Source of the DNA: a virus
IMG/VR virus record: IMGVR_UViG_3300020474_000009
Span: 1 to 63,771 of that record
Length of the DNA: 63,771 nt
Direction: 5' to 3' (one strand)
Shown: piece by piece, positions 1 to 8,457 of the stretch
How positions within the stretch are numbered: position 1 is the stretch's first letter
Layout of the letters: each line of letters starts with the position of its first letter
Position numbers and translations under genes: made by a program
The notes under the pieces: generated by a model
What the model was told of the DNA's origin: nothing
The model's input: only the letters and a program-made list of their open reading frames with translations
Databases searched by the model: none

Positions 1-1125
1 TTTGGTAATCCTTCTTGTCTAAATCTTCTATGTTGGGCCAAGCTTTGAGTTTCTATGGTGTACCTTTTAGGATCCATGGCACCCCTTGCCATTTTCATAG
101 CATTTTCAGCTTGTTTCATATCAGCTGCATTGTCTGACTGAGCAGATTGATATTTAGTAAACTCTTGTTTTTCGTTATCAAAAACGCCTACTACCGCATT
201 GTCTTTTGGGTCTCTGGTTCTGCTGTAGCCAAGTGCTTGTGCTAAAAACTCGTCTAAAACACCGGTGTCGTATTTATAACCACTATCCATTACGTTTGCT
301 AATCTGCCAGCTTTACGTCGGTCTGTAGTAAAGAAAGCTCCTAGTGGGGTTGATACACTAAACAACTCTTTGCCCTCAAACATTTTTTCTATATTTGCTT
401 GTACCTTTGCAAACTCTGCCTTAGCTTCAATAGGTACAAAAACACTGTCTGCATTAGAGTTTTCATTTTGTGCAAAGTCAAACTGCGTTTCCAGGGCCCC
501 TGAACGTTCACCCATAACTGCACCTAATTCTGCGGCTGTTTCTCTTTCAGAAAAAATACGCATCATTTGTCGTTCAGCTGCGTTTCTTTGCCCCATAGTC
601 CTGGCTTTATTCATAACAGCTGTACCAGCACCTAAACCGCCACCAACACCTAAACCACCCATAAGACCTGCAAACAAAGCATTTACTCTATCTATCCTTG
701 CTTGTGCTTTCGTGTAATCATCGTCTATTCTAAATTTTTGTTGTACGGATAGCTCTTCCTGTAAAAATTCAGCAAGCCCTTCCCCTGCGGCTGTAACAGC
801 AGTTATAGAAGCAAAGTCTTTAAAAGCACTACCCGGAGGTATAGGATCAAACTTAAACGGATCATCTCCTATTTGTTGTTTCTTGACTCTACCTGGTCTT
901 TTAAAAGCTCTTAAAGTTGCGCCTACTGTTGCAGCTTCAGACCCTATTCCTACAATACCAAAAGCAGTACCTTGTAAAAGAGAATCTATAGCATCTTGTT
1001 TACTAGTCATACCTTGGTCTGCGTAATCACTAAAAGCTATACCAGTACCCATTCTTTGTTCTTGTGTAAACGCACCTAACACTGCACCCTGGGCAAATCT
1101 TTTACCACGCATGTTTGACCTAAGA
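1..1125. repeat. Terminal direct repeat, copy A (diverged)
   Basis: This stretch matches 62647-63771 collinearly with a constant offset of 62,646 bases and no net insertion or deletion. The first 77 bases are identical. In the first 300 bases I count about 22 substitutions, roughly 7 percent, many silent or conservative in the giant ejection-protein frame. True phage terminal repeats are normally identical, so the divergence argues for two strain variants at the ends of a circular or permuted assembly rather than a physical DTR. A real tandem partial duplication cannot be excluded. Confidence 0.85.
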
Positions 1126-1820
1126 CCCGCGTATATTTCATCTAAGAAATTTAACTCATCTCCCTCAATTTTAAACGGAGGTTTAGTACCCTTGTTTACA
1201 GCTATCTGGTTTCTATAGGCCCTATCTAAAAGGTCCTCTACATCTTTTTTATCTGCGCCGGGCTTAAGTCTTTGTAAGCGTTTTACTCCGGTTTCTACAC
1301 CTTTTCTTCTTGCAGCCGTTCCTGCACCAGCCGCTGCTACTAAACCAGGAGTCAGAGTACCGCCAGAAAGTACTGTTCCCCCTGCAACAAGTCCTCCTAC
1401 TACGACAGCTTCAGCTAAACTTGCTGCTAAAGAAGGTATAAACTGTCCCGTGGCAGAAGCCATATTTAGGAAAAAACCGTGTACGTCATTTTCTTCAAGC
1501 GCACTAGCAAAGTCTTTTTCAAGTCCTTGTAAAGGTATACCAGACTGGTCTTCTATAAAATCCGCTTCTCGTAGTCTGTTTCGTGCAGATAAGTCATCTC
1601 CTCGGAGTGTATCTATAGCGGCTAAAAAGTTTTGATTTTGGGCCGCTATGTTTGCAGCACCTGATTGTATACCGGCCTTGAAGGCCTCTCCCATAGTGTC
1701 TATTCTTTCAACATAAGTTGCATCTGGAGTAGCAAGTCTGCCTGCGACTTGTACAGGAGTTGTTTTGTCGGCGTCTGGGGTTTGTTTAAGCCTGGCAATT
1801 GTATTGCTGTCAATTGCCAT
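1..1820 (-). CDS. Giant DNA-ejection/internal virion protein, N-terminal part (open at window start)
   Basis: An open frame runs leftward from ATG at 1820, preceded by an AGGAG ribosome site, and leaves the window at base 1 without a stop. It encodes about 606 residues starting MAIDSNTIARLK. Residues about 110-145 contain a hydrophobic Ala/Gly/Val-rich segment. From residue 237 onward it matches the start of the 57228-63771 frame almost residue for residue. If the window is circular (base 1 followed by 62646) the whole gene is 7,239 nt, encoding about 2,412 residues. It is the last and largest of the genes after the head-tail adaptors, the place of T7 gp16-like ejection proteins. I did not see a clear lytic transglycosylase motif. 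The role is inferred from position and size, not from a recognised catalytic domain. Confidence 0.75.
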   Translation of the reverse strand, partial: MAIDSNTIARLKQTPDADKTTPVQVAGRLATPDATYVERIDTMGEAFKAGIQSGAANIAAQNQNFLAAIDTLRGDDLSARNRLREADFIEDQSGIPLQGLEKDFASALEENDVHGFFLNMASATGQFIPSLAASLAEAVVVGGLVAGGTVLSGGTLTPGLVAAAGAGTAARRKGVETGVKRLQRLKPGADKKDVEDLLDRAYRNQIAVNKGTKPPFKIEGDELNFLDEIYAGLRSNMRGKRFAQGAVLGAFTQEQRMGTGIAFSDYADQGMTSKQDAIDSLLQGTAFGIVGIGSEAATVGATLRAFKRPGRVKKQQIGDDPFKFDPIPPGSAFKDFASITAVTAAGEGLAEFLQEELSVQQKFRIDDDYTKAQARIDRVNALFAGLMGGLGVGGGLGAGTAVMNKARTMGQRNAAERQMMRIFSERETAAELGAVMGERSGALETQFDFAQNENSNADSVFVPIEAKAEFAKVQANIEKMFEGKELFSVSTPLGAFFTTDRRKAGRLANVMDSGYKYDTGVLDEFLAQALGYSRTRDPKDNAVVGVFDNEKQEFTKYQSAQSDNAADMKQAENAMKMARGAMDPKRYTIETQSLAQHRRFRQEGLP

Positions 1821-1823
1821 GGA

Positions 1824-3656
1824 TTAATCTCCTCTATAAGGTTTTATAAACTGAGAAACTTCTACGTTTGTGGCTAGATCATTAAAGGTGTCAGTAAAGA
1901 CTTTACCTTCTATAGCTTTTCCTACTTGTTGACCTGAAGAATCTACGAATATTATTTTCTTAAGTTGTAAGCCGCCTCCTACTTTTTCTTCGTAAATACC
2001 TCGTGCTGTATTAACAATATCACCTAAAGTCTGCTGCTGGTTAGGTCTGCCCCCAAATATTTTTTGATACCACGGCTGGTCATCATCACCCCTGTTCATC
2101 ATAACGCTATATAAAGCTTGCCCTACGCCAAGTCTCATACCATCTACCATAGCGTTAGATACAGTTCCATCTAACTGAGCGTTTGTAAATTTATCAACCA
2201 TTCGCTTAAAGTGGAATTGGGCTTCGTTTGCAGTTATATCTCCTATGCCGCCTTCGTCTCCTACGCCTTTATTTATATACTTATTAAGAGCAATTAAATC
2301 TTTATCAAATGCGTTGTAAGCATCTTCGATTGCTTTATTACCAGCTTCTGCCGCTGCTTTTCTAGCTTCGATTTTATTCGCTTCAGACCTAACTTTAAGG
2401 TCTTCGTTGAACTTCATAGTATTTTGATTGAATGTCTGTTCTTGCATTCTAGTTGTGTTTATATTGCCAGTTTCTAATAGGTTTAAACTCTGTTGAAATT
2501 CAGTATTAAAATCACCGCCAGCTGCTACAGCTAAAGCAGACGCTAGTTCTACTTTGTTTATATCTAGCTCGTCATCATATTCAGGTATTGTTTTTAAATC
2601 TTCTGGTTTTTGTACGTTGTATTTAAATAAAGCTGCTCTTGCTTTATCTACATTTGCTTGTTCTATACCAAACTCCTGTAACAAGTTTGAATTTTGTTCT
2701 ATGAAATTAAAAATAACATCAGGTGAGGCATTTCTAGGCATAGCTATATTAGTATTTCCTATACGTGTTAGTAAGTTTTGTTTTTGTTTTTCCGCCGCTA
2801 GCTCTTCTTCGCTTTTTGGAGTCGGCTGTACATCCCTATCCCCAAGCGGTATACCTGAACCAGTCCCAATAGCAGAACCAAACCTTGAAAAGTCGCTCAT
2901 ATTATCGGCTTTTTCTCTATCACTTCTGTATTGCTCTAAATCTTTATCAACTTGCGTAAGTTCTTCACCCTGTTTTCTTCTTAAGTCATCTAAACCATTA
3001 TTAAAATCAGTTGCTATTTGTGTAATCATAGCAAACGCTTCCCTAGGGTCCATTCCGGCGTCTACTTGGTCTTCTAAAATACCTATAGCATCTGGTGCAT
3101 TTTCTGCATCTTCTAGCTTCCTTAGTTGGTCATTCGCTAAGTTTTGTCTAGCAACCTCATTCGTAAGAATACCTTGGGTTCTACTACCAAAACCTTTTTT
3201 AGCTGCTGTAAGTCTATTGCCAGAGCCCTGAACTATAGCATTTACCATAGTACGTAAGCCTTCTCTATCAGTAGCCATAACTATATCTTTTGGGTCGTTA
3301 CTGAAACCTAATGTCTTAGGGACTATGCCTTGTTTACCTTGTATATCAAAAGTAATTTTGCCGTCTTGTTCTCTTATATTTACTATTTTACCTTTAGCCC
3401 TTTCTCCGGTATTTATGTCTGTGTAGGTAGTAGCTGTTGGGCTAGAGTTTAAAATCTTTAAAACTTTGTCGGGTTCTTCCTTATACAGCTTTGTAAAGTT
3501 ATCTTCACTTATAGAACCATACTCCTTGCTTTCTAGTTCTGTCAAAGTAAGGTAAGGGGAAACACTTTCTAAAAGCTCAGCGGCTCCTTGCAAGTTTCTT
3601 GTTCTAACTTGCTGTTGTATTGCTCCAGCTCTTTGTAAATCTGCTAAACTTGCCAT
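1824..3656 (-). CDS. Putative internal virion (ejection) protein, 610 aa
   Basis: A 610-residue protein of mostly helical, polar, Gln/Asn/Ala-rich composition without an obvious signal peptide or catalytic motif. A long stretch around residues 385-450 is rich in Glu, Lys and Ala and looks coiled-coil-forming. Its stop overlaps the ribosome site of the giant protein (start 1820), and it begins 2 nt after the 191-aa gene ends, so these genes form one translational unit. The order small, medium, large after the head-tail adaptors mirrors the T7 gp14-gp15-gp16 ejection set, and I infer a gp15-like structural role. No sequence-level relation to T7 proteins can be claimed by eye. Confidence 0.55.
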   Translation of the reverse strand: MASLADLQRAGAIQQQVRTRNLQGAAELLESVSPYLTLTELESKEYGSISEDNFTKLYKEEPDKVLKILNSSPTATTYTDINTGERAKGKIVNIREQDGKITFDIQGKQGIVPKTLGFSNDPKDIVMATDREGLRTMVNAIVQGSGNRLTAAKKGFGSRTQGILTNEVARQNLANDQLRKLEDAENAPDAIGILEDQVDAGMDPREAFAMITQIATDFNNGLDDLRRKQGEELTQVDKDLEQYRSDREKADNMSDFSRFGSAIGTGSGIPLGDRDVQPTPKSEEELAAEKQKQNLLTRIGNTNIAMPRNASPDVIFNFIEQNSNLLQEFGIEQANVDKARAALFKYNVQKPEDLKTIPEYDDELDINKVELASALAVAAGGDFNTEFQQSLNLLETGNINTTRMQEQTFNQNTMKFNEDLKVRSEANKIEARKAAAEAGNKAIEDAYNAFDKDLIALNKYINKGVGDEGGIGDITANEAQFHFKRMVDKFTNAQLDGTVSNAMVDGMRLGVGQALYSVMMNRGDDDQPWYQKIFGGRPNQQQTLGDIVNTARGIYEEKVGGGLQLKKIIFVDSSGQQVGKAIEGKVFTDTFNDLATNVEVSQFIKPYRGD

Positions 3657-3657
3657 G

Positions 3658-4233
3658 TTATATTAAAAATGCTGCTAATATAGATGCGCCCATATTAGTC
3701 ATTTGGGAAGAATAATTAGCCTTAGCTTGTTTATACGCCCCCCTTCTTGCTACTTCACCTTGGGCCGCAGTGCCTAGTCCTTCTAAAGCCCTAGCATTTA
3801 CGCCCTGGCCTATCCCTATAATTTCTTGTAATAACGCCTGGTTCATTTCTCTTTGCTGTACTCTGGCATTATTTACCGTGTTTGCCATAGATAACTGTGA
3901 GCCTCTTTGTGCGGACCTTTGTTGCTCTTGCAACTGTGCAGCAGATAGACCGCCGCCTCCGTATCTTTCTAAATTTCTTTGTTGTATGCCAGCTGCTACT
4001 TCTGCTTGCTTAGCTGCGTTTTCTCTAGACCTGTCTACTAATGTAGTGTCATCAGTCATACCTAGTAACCTGTCTTCGAATTGTCTAAAGTTAGCTATAT
4101 AGTCGTTATAATCTTGACGCAACATTCCTGCAAAAGCTTTGTCTGGGTCTTGTACATTTTGTAAACCGCCAACGTAGTCTTGTTGTGATCTTATGTTGTC
4201 GTATGCTGATCTAAATCCATCTGCTAAACTCAT
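3658..4233 (-). CDS. Putative small internal virion protein, 191 aa
   Basis: A 191-residue Gln/Ala/Arg-rich protein with predicted long helices (residues 60-145) and a short hydrophobic C-terminus (GASILAAFLI). It overlaps the end of the 219-aa gene by 4 nt (ATGA) and ends 2 nt before the 610-aa gene. Similar small Ala/Gln-rich proteins with a hydrophobic tail precede the large ejection proteins in many podoviruses (T7 gp14 position). The call rests on gene order and composition. Confidence 0.5.
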   Translation of the reverse strand: MSLADGFRSAYDNIRSQQDYVGGLQNVQDPDKAFAGMLRQDYNDYIANFRQFEDRLLGMTDDTTLVDRSRENAAKQAEVAAGIQQRNLERYGGGGLSAAQLQEQQRSAQRGSQLSMANTVNNARVQQREMNQALLQEIIGIGQGVNARALEGLGTAAQGEVARRGAYKQAKANYSSQMTNMGASILAAFLI

Positions 4234-4889
4234 CCGCCGTAATCTCCTAAACCTCTACCAAATGCTATTTGGAATATGTTTGCATTTTCATCCATAGGGA
4301 TGTAATCGCCACCTGGTTGTAGGTTGCCATCCTTATCTGTATTTTTTCTTGTTTCTTCGGCGTTTAAAGATTCTGCAGCCCTGTATTGACTAAAGTTTTT
4401 ACCTGCTTGTACACCTAAAGTTGTACCTGCTTTTATCAAGCCGGCTCTTCTTATCTGTTTTGCTTTTGCACGGTTAAGAGTATCTGTAGTAGCAATTTTA
4501 GAAGCTTGTGATAACCCAGAAGCTGTTTGACTAGCCATTTGATTAGCACTTTTAATACCCGATATTTGATCGCTTCTTGCACCCATAAGGCCTTGGGCCG
4601 TACCTTGTAATTGTTGTGCTCCTGCTGCCGCTGCTAAATCTGCTTGTGCATCTACAGCTGCTACAGCTCTTCTGTTAGGGTTTGAAGTAAGAGCTTGCAT
4701 AGTATCAGCCTGGGCTCTACCCTCACCCATACTCATAAGGCCAGCCTCTTCATTAAAAGACCGTTCTATAAATTCTCTTTGTTTTGGCAGATAGTTTTCT
4801 CTAAAATATTTTTTGTCCGCCATCGCTACAGCAGCATTGGCTTTCTCTGCTTCACTCGCCTTGTACTCTGACTGTTTCGGCTTACTCAT
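4230..4889 (-). CDS. Putative internal/tail protein, 219 aa
   Basis: A 219-residue protein, Ala- and Gln-rich in residues 60-150 with repeated helical AxxA patterns, then a polar C-terminus containing DKDGN and GGDYIPMDEN. There is no signal peptide. It overlaps the 148-aa gene upstream by 8 nt and the 191-aa gene downstream by 4 nt. Position between the adaptor genes and the ejection proteins suggests a component of the internal core or tail. I do not recognise a named family. Confidence 0.45.
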   Translation of the reverse strand: MSKPKQSEYKASEAEKANAAVAMADKKYFRENYLPKQREFIERSFNEEAGLMSMGEGRAQADTMQALTSNPNRRAVAAVDAQADLAAAAGAQQLQGTAQGLMGARSDQISGIKSANQMASQTASGLSQASKIATTDTLNRAKAKQIRRAGLIKAGTTLGVQAGKNFSQYRAAESLNAEETRKNTDKDGNLQPGGDYIPMDENANIFQIAFGRGLGDYGG

Positions 4890-5328
4890 TAACTTTTCTC
4901 CTATATACCCTTGTATCTAAACTCCAACCTAGCTTTTTAGCATAAGGTTCTAGCTCTGGTACATGAGATTGCGCCTCTATGTACTTACAACCAGACTCTC
5001 TTGCTAACGCTTCGATCCAGTCTTCATGGGCCAACCACTCGTGTCTGCCCTTATTGTAAGTATACGCTATCCACATATACAATGTCTTGTCTTTTGTGTA
5101 CCTATCTACCTCTATAGTAAGTACTAAAAACCCGACTGGAGAGGTAAATAAAAACGCTCTTTCATTTACGCACTCGCTAAAAACATCTTCGGGAATAAAA
5201 GTTAGACTTGGATTATCTTCTAATATGCTTTCTAAACCAGGTTTGATAATGTTCCACGTGGAACGTATGTCGGTAAGCACTGGTTTAACAAAGTCATTAG
5301 TAATCGATCTCCCTTCCGTATCTTCCAT
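4882..5328 (-). CDS. GNAT-like phage structural-region protein, 148 aa
   Basis: A 148-residue protein with an alternating beta/alpha pattern like a GNAT acyltransferase fold: a helix around residues 20-37, strands near 55-80 (FLFTSPVGFLVLTIE), WIAYTY, then a helix and a C-terminal AKKLGWSLDTRVYRRKV, which resembles the end of GNAT-like proteins often placed between phage head-tail genes. No clear acetyl-CoA pyrophosphate loop is visible, so enzymatic activity is doubtful. It overlaps the preceding gene by 32 nt. The first third of the gene contains the parS-like palindrome at 5250-5265. Confidence 0.5.
   Translation of the reverse strand: MEDTEGRSITNDFVKPVLTDIRSTWNIIKPGLESILEDNPSLTFIPEDVFSECVNERAFLFTSPVGFLVLTIEVDRYTKDKTLYMWIAYTYNKGRHEWLAHEDWIEALARESGCKYIEAQSHVPELEPYAKKLGWSLDTRVYRRKVNE
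5250..5265. promoter_or_regulatory. parS-like palindrome
   Basis: TGTTCCACGTGGAACG contains a perfect 14-bp palindrome (5251-5264). It differs in one end base from the bacterial centromere site TGTTCCACGTGGAACA/C bound by ParB. It lies inside the 148-aa coding frame, encoding RSTWN on the minus strand. No ParA or ParB gene is recognisable in the window. Its halves also recur in the 16.6-16.9 kb site cluster. Confidence 0.4.
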
Positions 5329-5971
5329 AGCGCCTCCTTGGCTTACCTATTCCTTTGTATTTTACTGTTCGTTTAACTCCCAGATCCCCGCCTCTTGCAC
5401 GAAGTTCTGCTTGGGTTATTTCATTATTAAACTGGGCTAGATACTCTCTAGCTGCATTTACATCTGTCCACTCTCTGCTAGGCATACGTAGTAATCTATA
5501 TAAAGTACCGTATATAAGAGCATCTCTATATTGATTAGATATCCTAGTATCTATGTTGTTAGAACTTCTAGATGGTTTTAAAGCTACGCTAGCTATAACT
5601 GGGAAAGACCCGCTTGGCACTGGCACTAGCCAAAATGTAGACTCTGTTTTCTGTAGATACACATGCGGTGTACCTGTTCTATCTCTCCAATCTGGATAAT
5701 TTACTTCTAGGCTTCGTGGGCTTATAGGGTCCATATCCCTACCATCGTACGTCATGTGTAAAACTTGATGCACTTCTGTGCCTGTAGGTATATCAAAGTC
5801 GTATTCGTATACACCTGAGATAGTGTTGAAAGCGTCCATATCTAAAACATACGCTTTAGAACGTTCGCAAAATTCTATAGTAGTTGAACGTAAGTTACTC
5901 TCCACCAAACTGTCCGGGCAGAAAGGCACGTAAGGTAAAACTTCTTTTACTAAAGAAGAGTAACTCGCCAT
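5297..5971 (-). CDS. Head-tail adaptor / tail-tube-like protein, 224 aa
   Basis: A 224-residue protein beginning with a helical segment (YSSLVKEVLPYVPFCPDSLVE), then a beta-rich core with DMDAFNTISGVYEYDFDIP and a C-terminal basic tail (KYKGIGKPRRRYGRYG). This pattern, with an N-terminal helix pair and a VYLQKTESTFWLVPVP-type beta segment, is typical of podovirus head-completion or tail-tube A-like adaptors. It starts 1 nt downstream of the 241-aa gene. Assignment is from architecture and location between capsid and ejection genes. Confidence 0.5.
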   Translation of the reverse strand: MASYSSLVKEVLPYVPFCPDSLVESNLRSTTIEFCERSKAYVLDMDAFNTISGVYEYDFDIPTGTEVHQVLHMTYDGRDMDPISPRSLEVNYPDWRDRTGTPHVYLQKTESTFWLVPVPSGSFPVIASVALKPSRSSNNIDTRISNQYRDALIYGTLYRLLRMPSREWTDVNAAREYLAQFNNEITQAELRARGGDLGVKRTVKYKGIGKPRRRYGRYGREIDY

Positions 5972-5972
5972 T

Positions 5973-6698
5973 TTATCTTCCCTGTTGTGGTACTACAGGT
6001 GGCGTTGGCATTCCTCCTATATTTGACGTCCTATCGTTGTTCGGGCTTAGTAGTTCCTGTGCCTGCATGCCCTGTCCGATACAATTCAAAAATAGTTGGT
6101 AATGTGTCTGCGCTCTTTGTGCGTTACCTGCATACTCAGAATCTTTTTGGTAAGCTCTAAACAAGACATAATCAATAACTGCGTTACCATAAATATCATC
6201 TATATCTAGGTTTGAACTTGCACTACTTAAATCTGTAGGTACTTTTGAATACACTATTTCTATAAAAGCATTTCCAGCTACTCCTGGATATACGTAATAG
6301 TTTTTTGGGTCATCTTCGTCGAAGATGTAGTGTTTAACTACAGTTCCGTGTTGTGCATCTCCACTAACAGTCGGATCATTCCAGTCCGGCTCTTGTGTGT
6401 TTAAGATATCTACATTTACAATTCTAATTGCTCTTTTACCAGTAGCACTACCACTTGCTGCACTCATATTCCTAGTTACCTTGATTAGTCTAAGACCGTC
6501 AGAAGGTAAAGCTTGTTTGGTTCCAGTAGTTAATTGTACATTGTCAGTCTTTGCAGATGACTCTGGTCTGTAGTTTACAATTTCTCTTTGTGCATCATTA
6601 ATATATCTAAGTATTTCAGCTTCTGGCCATCTAACACTAGTAGTGTCTTGTAAGATGTCCTTAATCCTACTTAGCAAATTTGTCCCGGTTAATGCCAT
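5973..6698 (-). CDS. Phage adaptor protein (DUF6682-like), 241 aa
   Basis: A 241-residue protein opening with LLSRIKDILQDTTSVRWPEAEILRYIN-type sequence: an N-terminal helix, then a W-P/E-L-x-x-Y-I-N-D-A-Q motif (residues 22-36) that I associate with the DUF6682-type head-tail connector family following N4-gp56 capsid genes. Residues 50-150 are beta-rich; the C-terminus is helical with PTPPVVPQQGR at the end. It probably sits on the portal to extend the connector. Confidence 0.55.
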   Translation of the reverse strand: MALTGTNLLSRIKDILQDTTSVRWPEAEILRYINDAQREIVNYRPESSAKTDNVQLTTGTKQALPSDGLRLIKVTRNMSAASGSATGKRAIRIVNVDILNTQEPDWNDPTVSGDAQHGTVVKHYIFDEDDPKNYYVYPGVAGNAFIEIVYSKVPTDLSSASSNLDIDDIYGNAVIDYVLFRAYQKDSEYAGNAQRAQTHYQLFLNCIGQGMQAQELLSPNNDRTSNIGGMPTPPVVPQQGR

Positions 6699-6707
6699 AA
6701 TTTATCC

Positions 6708-7043
6708 TTATTGTGCAGCTTCTAATTCTGCGATTAAATCTGATTTCTTTTTACGTCTATCAAGTTCAATCCCAATGCCTCTGCCATATTCTTCTAGCTG
6801 TACTTTGGTCATGTCCTCAAAAGATACCGCTTCCTCAGCAACTTCTTCGATAACTTCCTCTACGGGAGCTTCTTCAACTGCTGGTGCTGGTTCTTCTTTG
6901 ACGTTCTTTACCTCCGTGCATCCGGCTTGTAAACAAAGTAATCCTAAGTCATCGCCTACTTGTCTTGGTTCGCCAGCTTTTAAATGTATACTTGCGCCCC
7001 AGGTAGAAGCTATTGACTTGTCTTCATTTGATACTATCCACAT
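6708..7043 (-). CDS. Small capsid-region protein with SAP/LEM-like C-terminus, 111 aa
   Basis: A 111-residue protein in three parts: an N-terminal beta-like domain (residues 1-47), a Glu/Pro/Ala linker (48-75) and a C-terminal helix-turn-helix stretch (MTKVQLEEYGRGIGIELD, then RRKKKSDLIAELEA) resembling the small HeH/SAP/LEM fold seen in phage head proteins. It lies directly after the capsid gene, where head-tail or decoration proteins are usual. The function is not established from sequence. Confidence 0.45.
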   Translation of the reverse strand: MWIVSNEDKSIASTWGASIHLKAGEPRQVGDDLGLLCLQAGCTEVKNVKEEPAPAVEEAPVEEVIEEVAEEAVSFEDMTKVQLEEYGRGIGIELDRRKKKSDLIAELEAAQ

Positions 7044-7099
7044 AATTTCCTCCTTAAAAATGGGTGACTTTTAAAAGCCACCCATAAAATATATCACAA

Positions 7100-8245
7100 T
7101 TAGTATGCAACATCTAACGCAATAACACCAAAGTCTTCATTCTGACCTGAGTGGTCTGAGTGATAAACTGGCTTCTTGAGTCCGAATATTTTACCAATTG
7201 AAATACCGTTTTGGTTACCATAGTCGAATGTGTCTTCTACTATTTCTGGTATACCAATATCTGCCATAGCTAATGCTTGAGCACCTGCGAAGATACATCT
7301 TGAGCCGTTAACGTCAGCGTTAGCACCCCATTTGTAACCAGCAGCACCTGCATTTGATGATGATCCACTAAGCGCACTGTTTGTGTTAAACACATGTCTG
7401 AACTCATGAATCATAACTCCATCAACCATTAAGCTAGATGAACCTGAGAATAAGCTTGAACCTGGTCCTCTTACTCCAGCTTGTCTTACGTTAGCAAGGA
7501 AGTCTGAATCAAGTTTTAGGTCAGCCATTACTTGTGGTGTTACGAAAAGATGGAATGTCTCGTCGTTACCCGCACCTCTTAGTCCTCTAATGTAGTTATC
7601 TTTAGCGTAAGCTTTTAGATCTACAATAGTGCTGTAGCTTAATTTGTCAGCTGCATCCATAGCAGTAACATCACCAGCTACAAGACCGCCAGATGCATCC
7701 ACTCTTCTATGTCTGTTAGAAGTTGGAGCACTTATAGCGCCTGAGAACTCTAAGTCGTTTAAGTTTTGCCCTGAGTTCATTGATGGTCTTAACGCACCAT
7801 TGTTCTTAAGGTTATACCCAATACCACTTAGTGTAAGGAATGCTAATTGGTCCATTCTGTCAGCCATTGCATAAGCAAGAGCATCTCTTGAATGTTCCCT
7901 AAAGTTCACAACTGATTTTTGATCAGCCAGTCTACCTGACAGCCTGTTCGCAAATCTTAGTTGGTCGATTGTTACGACGATGTCGTACGCTCTTAGTGAT
8001 TCTTCATTACCCTCGAGAGTGTTGTCTCCAACAATACCGTCACCAGTCATGTCAGCTAAAAGTGTTAATACAGCTCTAGCTCCCTTTTCTGATTGAGTAA
8101 GCTCAGATATTCTCTGAACCATTGCGTTAGATCCGCTACCCGCGAATTGGTTAATGAAGGACATATTTCTAGCTACACGCCAGAAATCTCTAGACCAGAT
8201 GGTTAACTGCTCACTGGTCAACGCAGCAAAGTTAGTATTTGCCAT
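7100..8245 (-). CDS. Major capsid protein, N4-gp56 type
   Basis: A 381-residue protein matching the N4-gp56 capsid family pattern: an N-terminal LTSEQLTIWSRDFWRVARN segment, the ITxLTDLKG-equivalent region (residues 40-75), then a long helix (REHSRDALAYAMADRMDQLAF, about 118-138) and a C-terminal P-domain-like region with FIYxG/IFAGAQALAMADIG. Length is normal for the family. It follows the scaffold gene across a 212-nt gap and has a strong AGGAG ribosome site (ATTGATAGGAGAAATATCATG region on the minus strand). As the main virion subunit it should be the most expressed late gene; the structured leader may serve this. Confidence 0.85.
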   Translation of the reverse strand: MANTNFAALTSEQLTIWSRDFWRVARNMSFINQFAGSGSNAMVQRISELTQSEKGARAVLTLLADMTGDGIVGDNTLEGNEESLRAYDIVVTIDQLRFANRLSGRLADQKSVVNFREHSRDALAYAMADRMDQLAFLTLSGIGYNLKNNGALRPSMNSGQNLNDLEFSGAISAPTSNRHRRVDASGGLVAGDVTAMDAADKLSYSTIVDLKAYAKDNYIRGLRGAGNDETFHLFVTPQVMADLKLDSDFLANVRQAGVRGPGSSLFSGSSSLMVDGVMIHEFRHVFNTNSALSGSSSNAGAAGYKWGANADVNGSRCIFAGAQALAMADIGIPEIVEDTFDYGNQNGISIGKIFGLKKPVYHSDHSGQNEDFGVIALDVAY

Positions 8246-8457
8246 GATATTTCTCCTATCATTAAAGTTTATTAACCAGTCGACTTTTGGAGCGACTTTT
8301 ATCCGTATACCCTATTTCGTTGGGATAACGCTCTCGTTGTTTGCGGACACGACTCCGGCCAGTTTTACGCCCTGTGCAGGCGAATAACGTTTTTTACGGA
8401 CACGACCCCGGTAAGATATCGCTCTTACGTGCGAACTTATTTAATTTATACCACAGT
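8246..8457 (-). promoter_or_regulatory. Scaffold-capsid intergenic leader with direct repeats and hairpins
   Basis: This 212-nt gap is the largest in the late block. It holds a direct repeat on the minus strand, CCGG(A/G)GTCGTGTCCG, at 8344-8358 and 8397-8411 (14 of 15 bases identical, 53 nt apart). Small inverted repeats sit between and around them, including GTAAGA/TCTTAC and CGCC/GGCG. No ORF is credible. It may be a late promoter, an RNA processing or stabilising leader for the capsid message, or an attenuator; there is no clear T-run for a terminator. Confidence 0.45.

Noticed and set aside
1-1125. Physical terminal repeat (DTR) of the phage
   Set aside because: About 7 percent divergence between copies is unlike packaging-generated terminal repeats, which are identical.
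2554-3231. 225-residue plus-strand frame opposite the 610-aa ejection gene
   Set aside because: Ser/Phe-rich antisense shadow; no ribosome site and against the operon direction.
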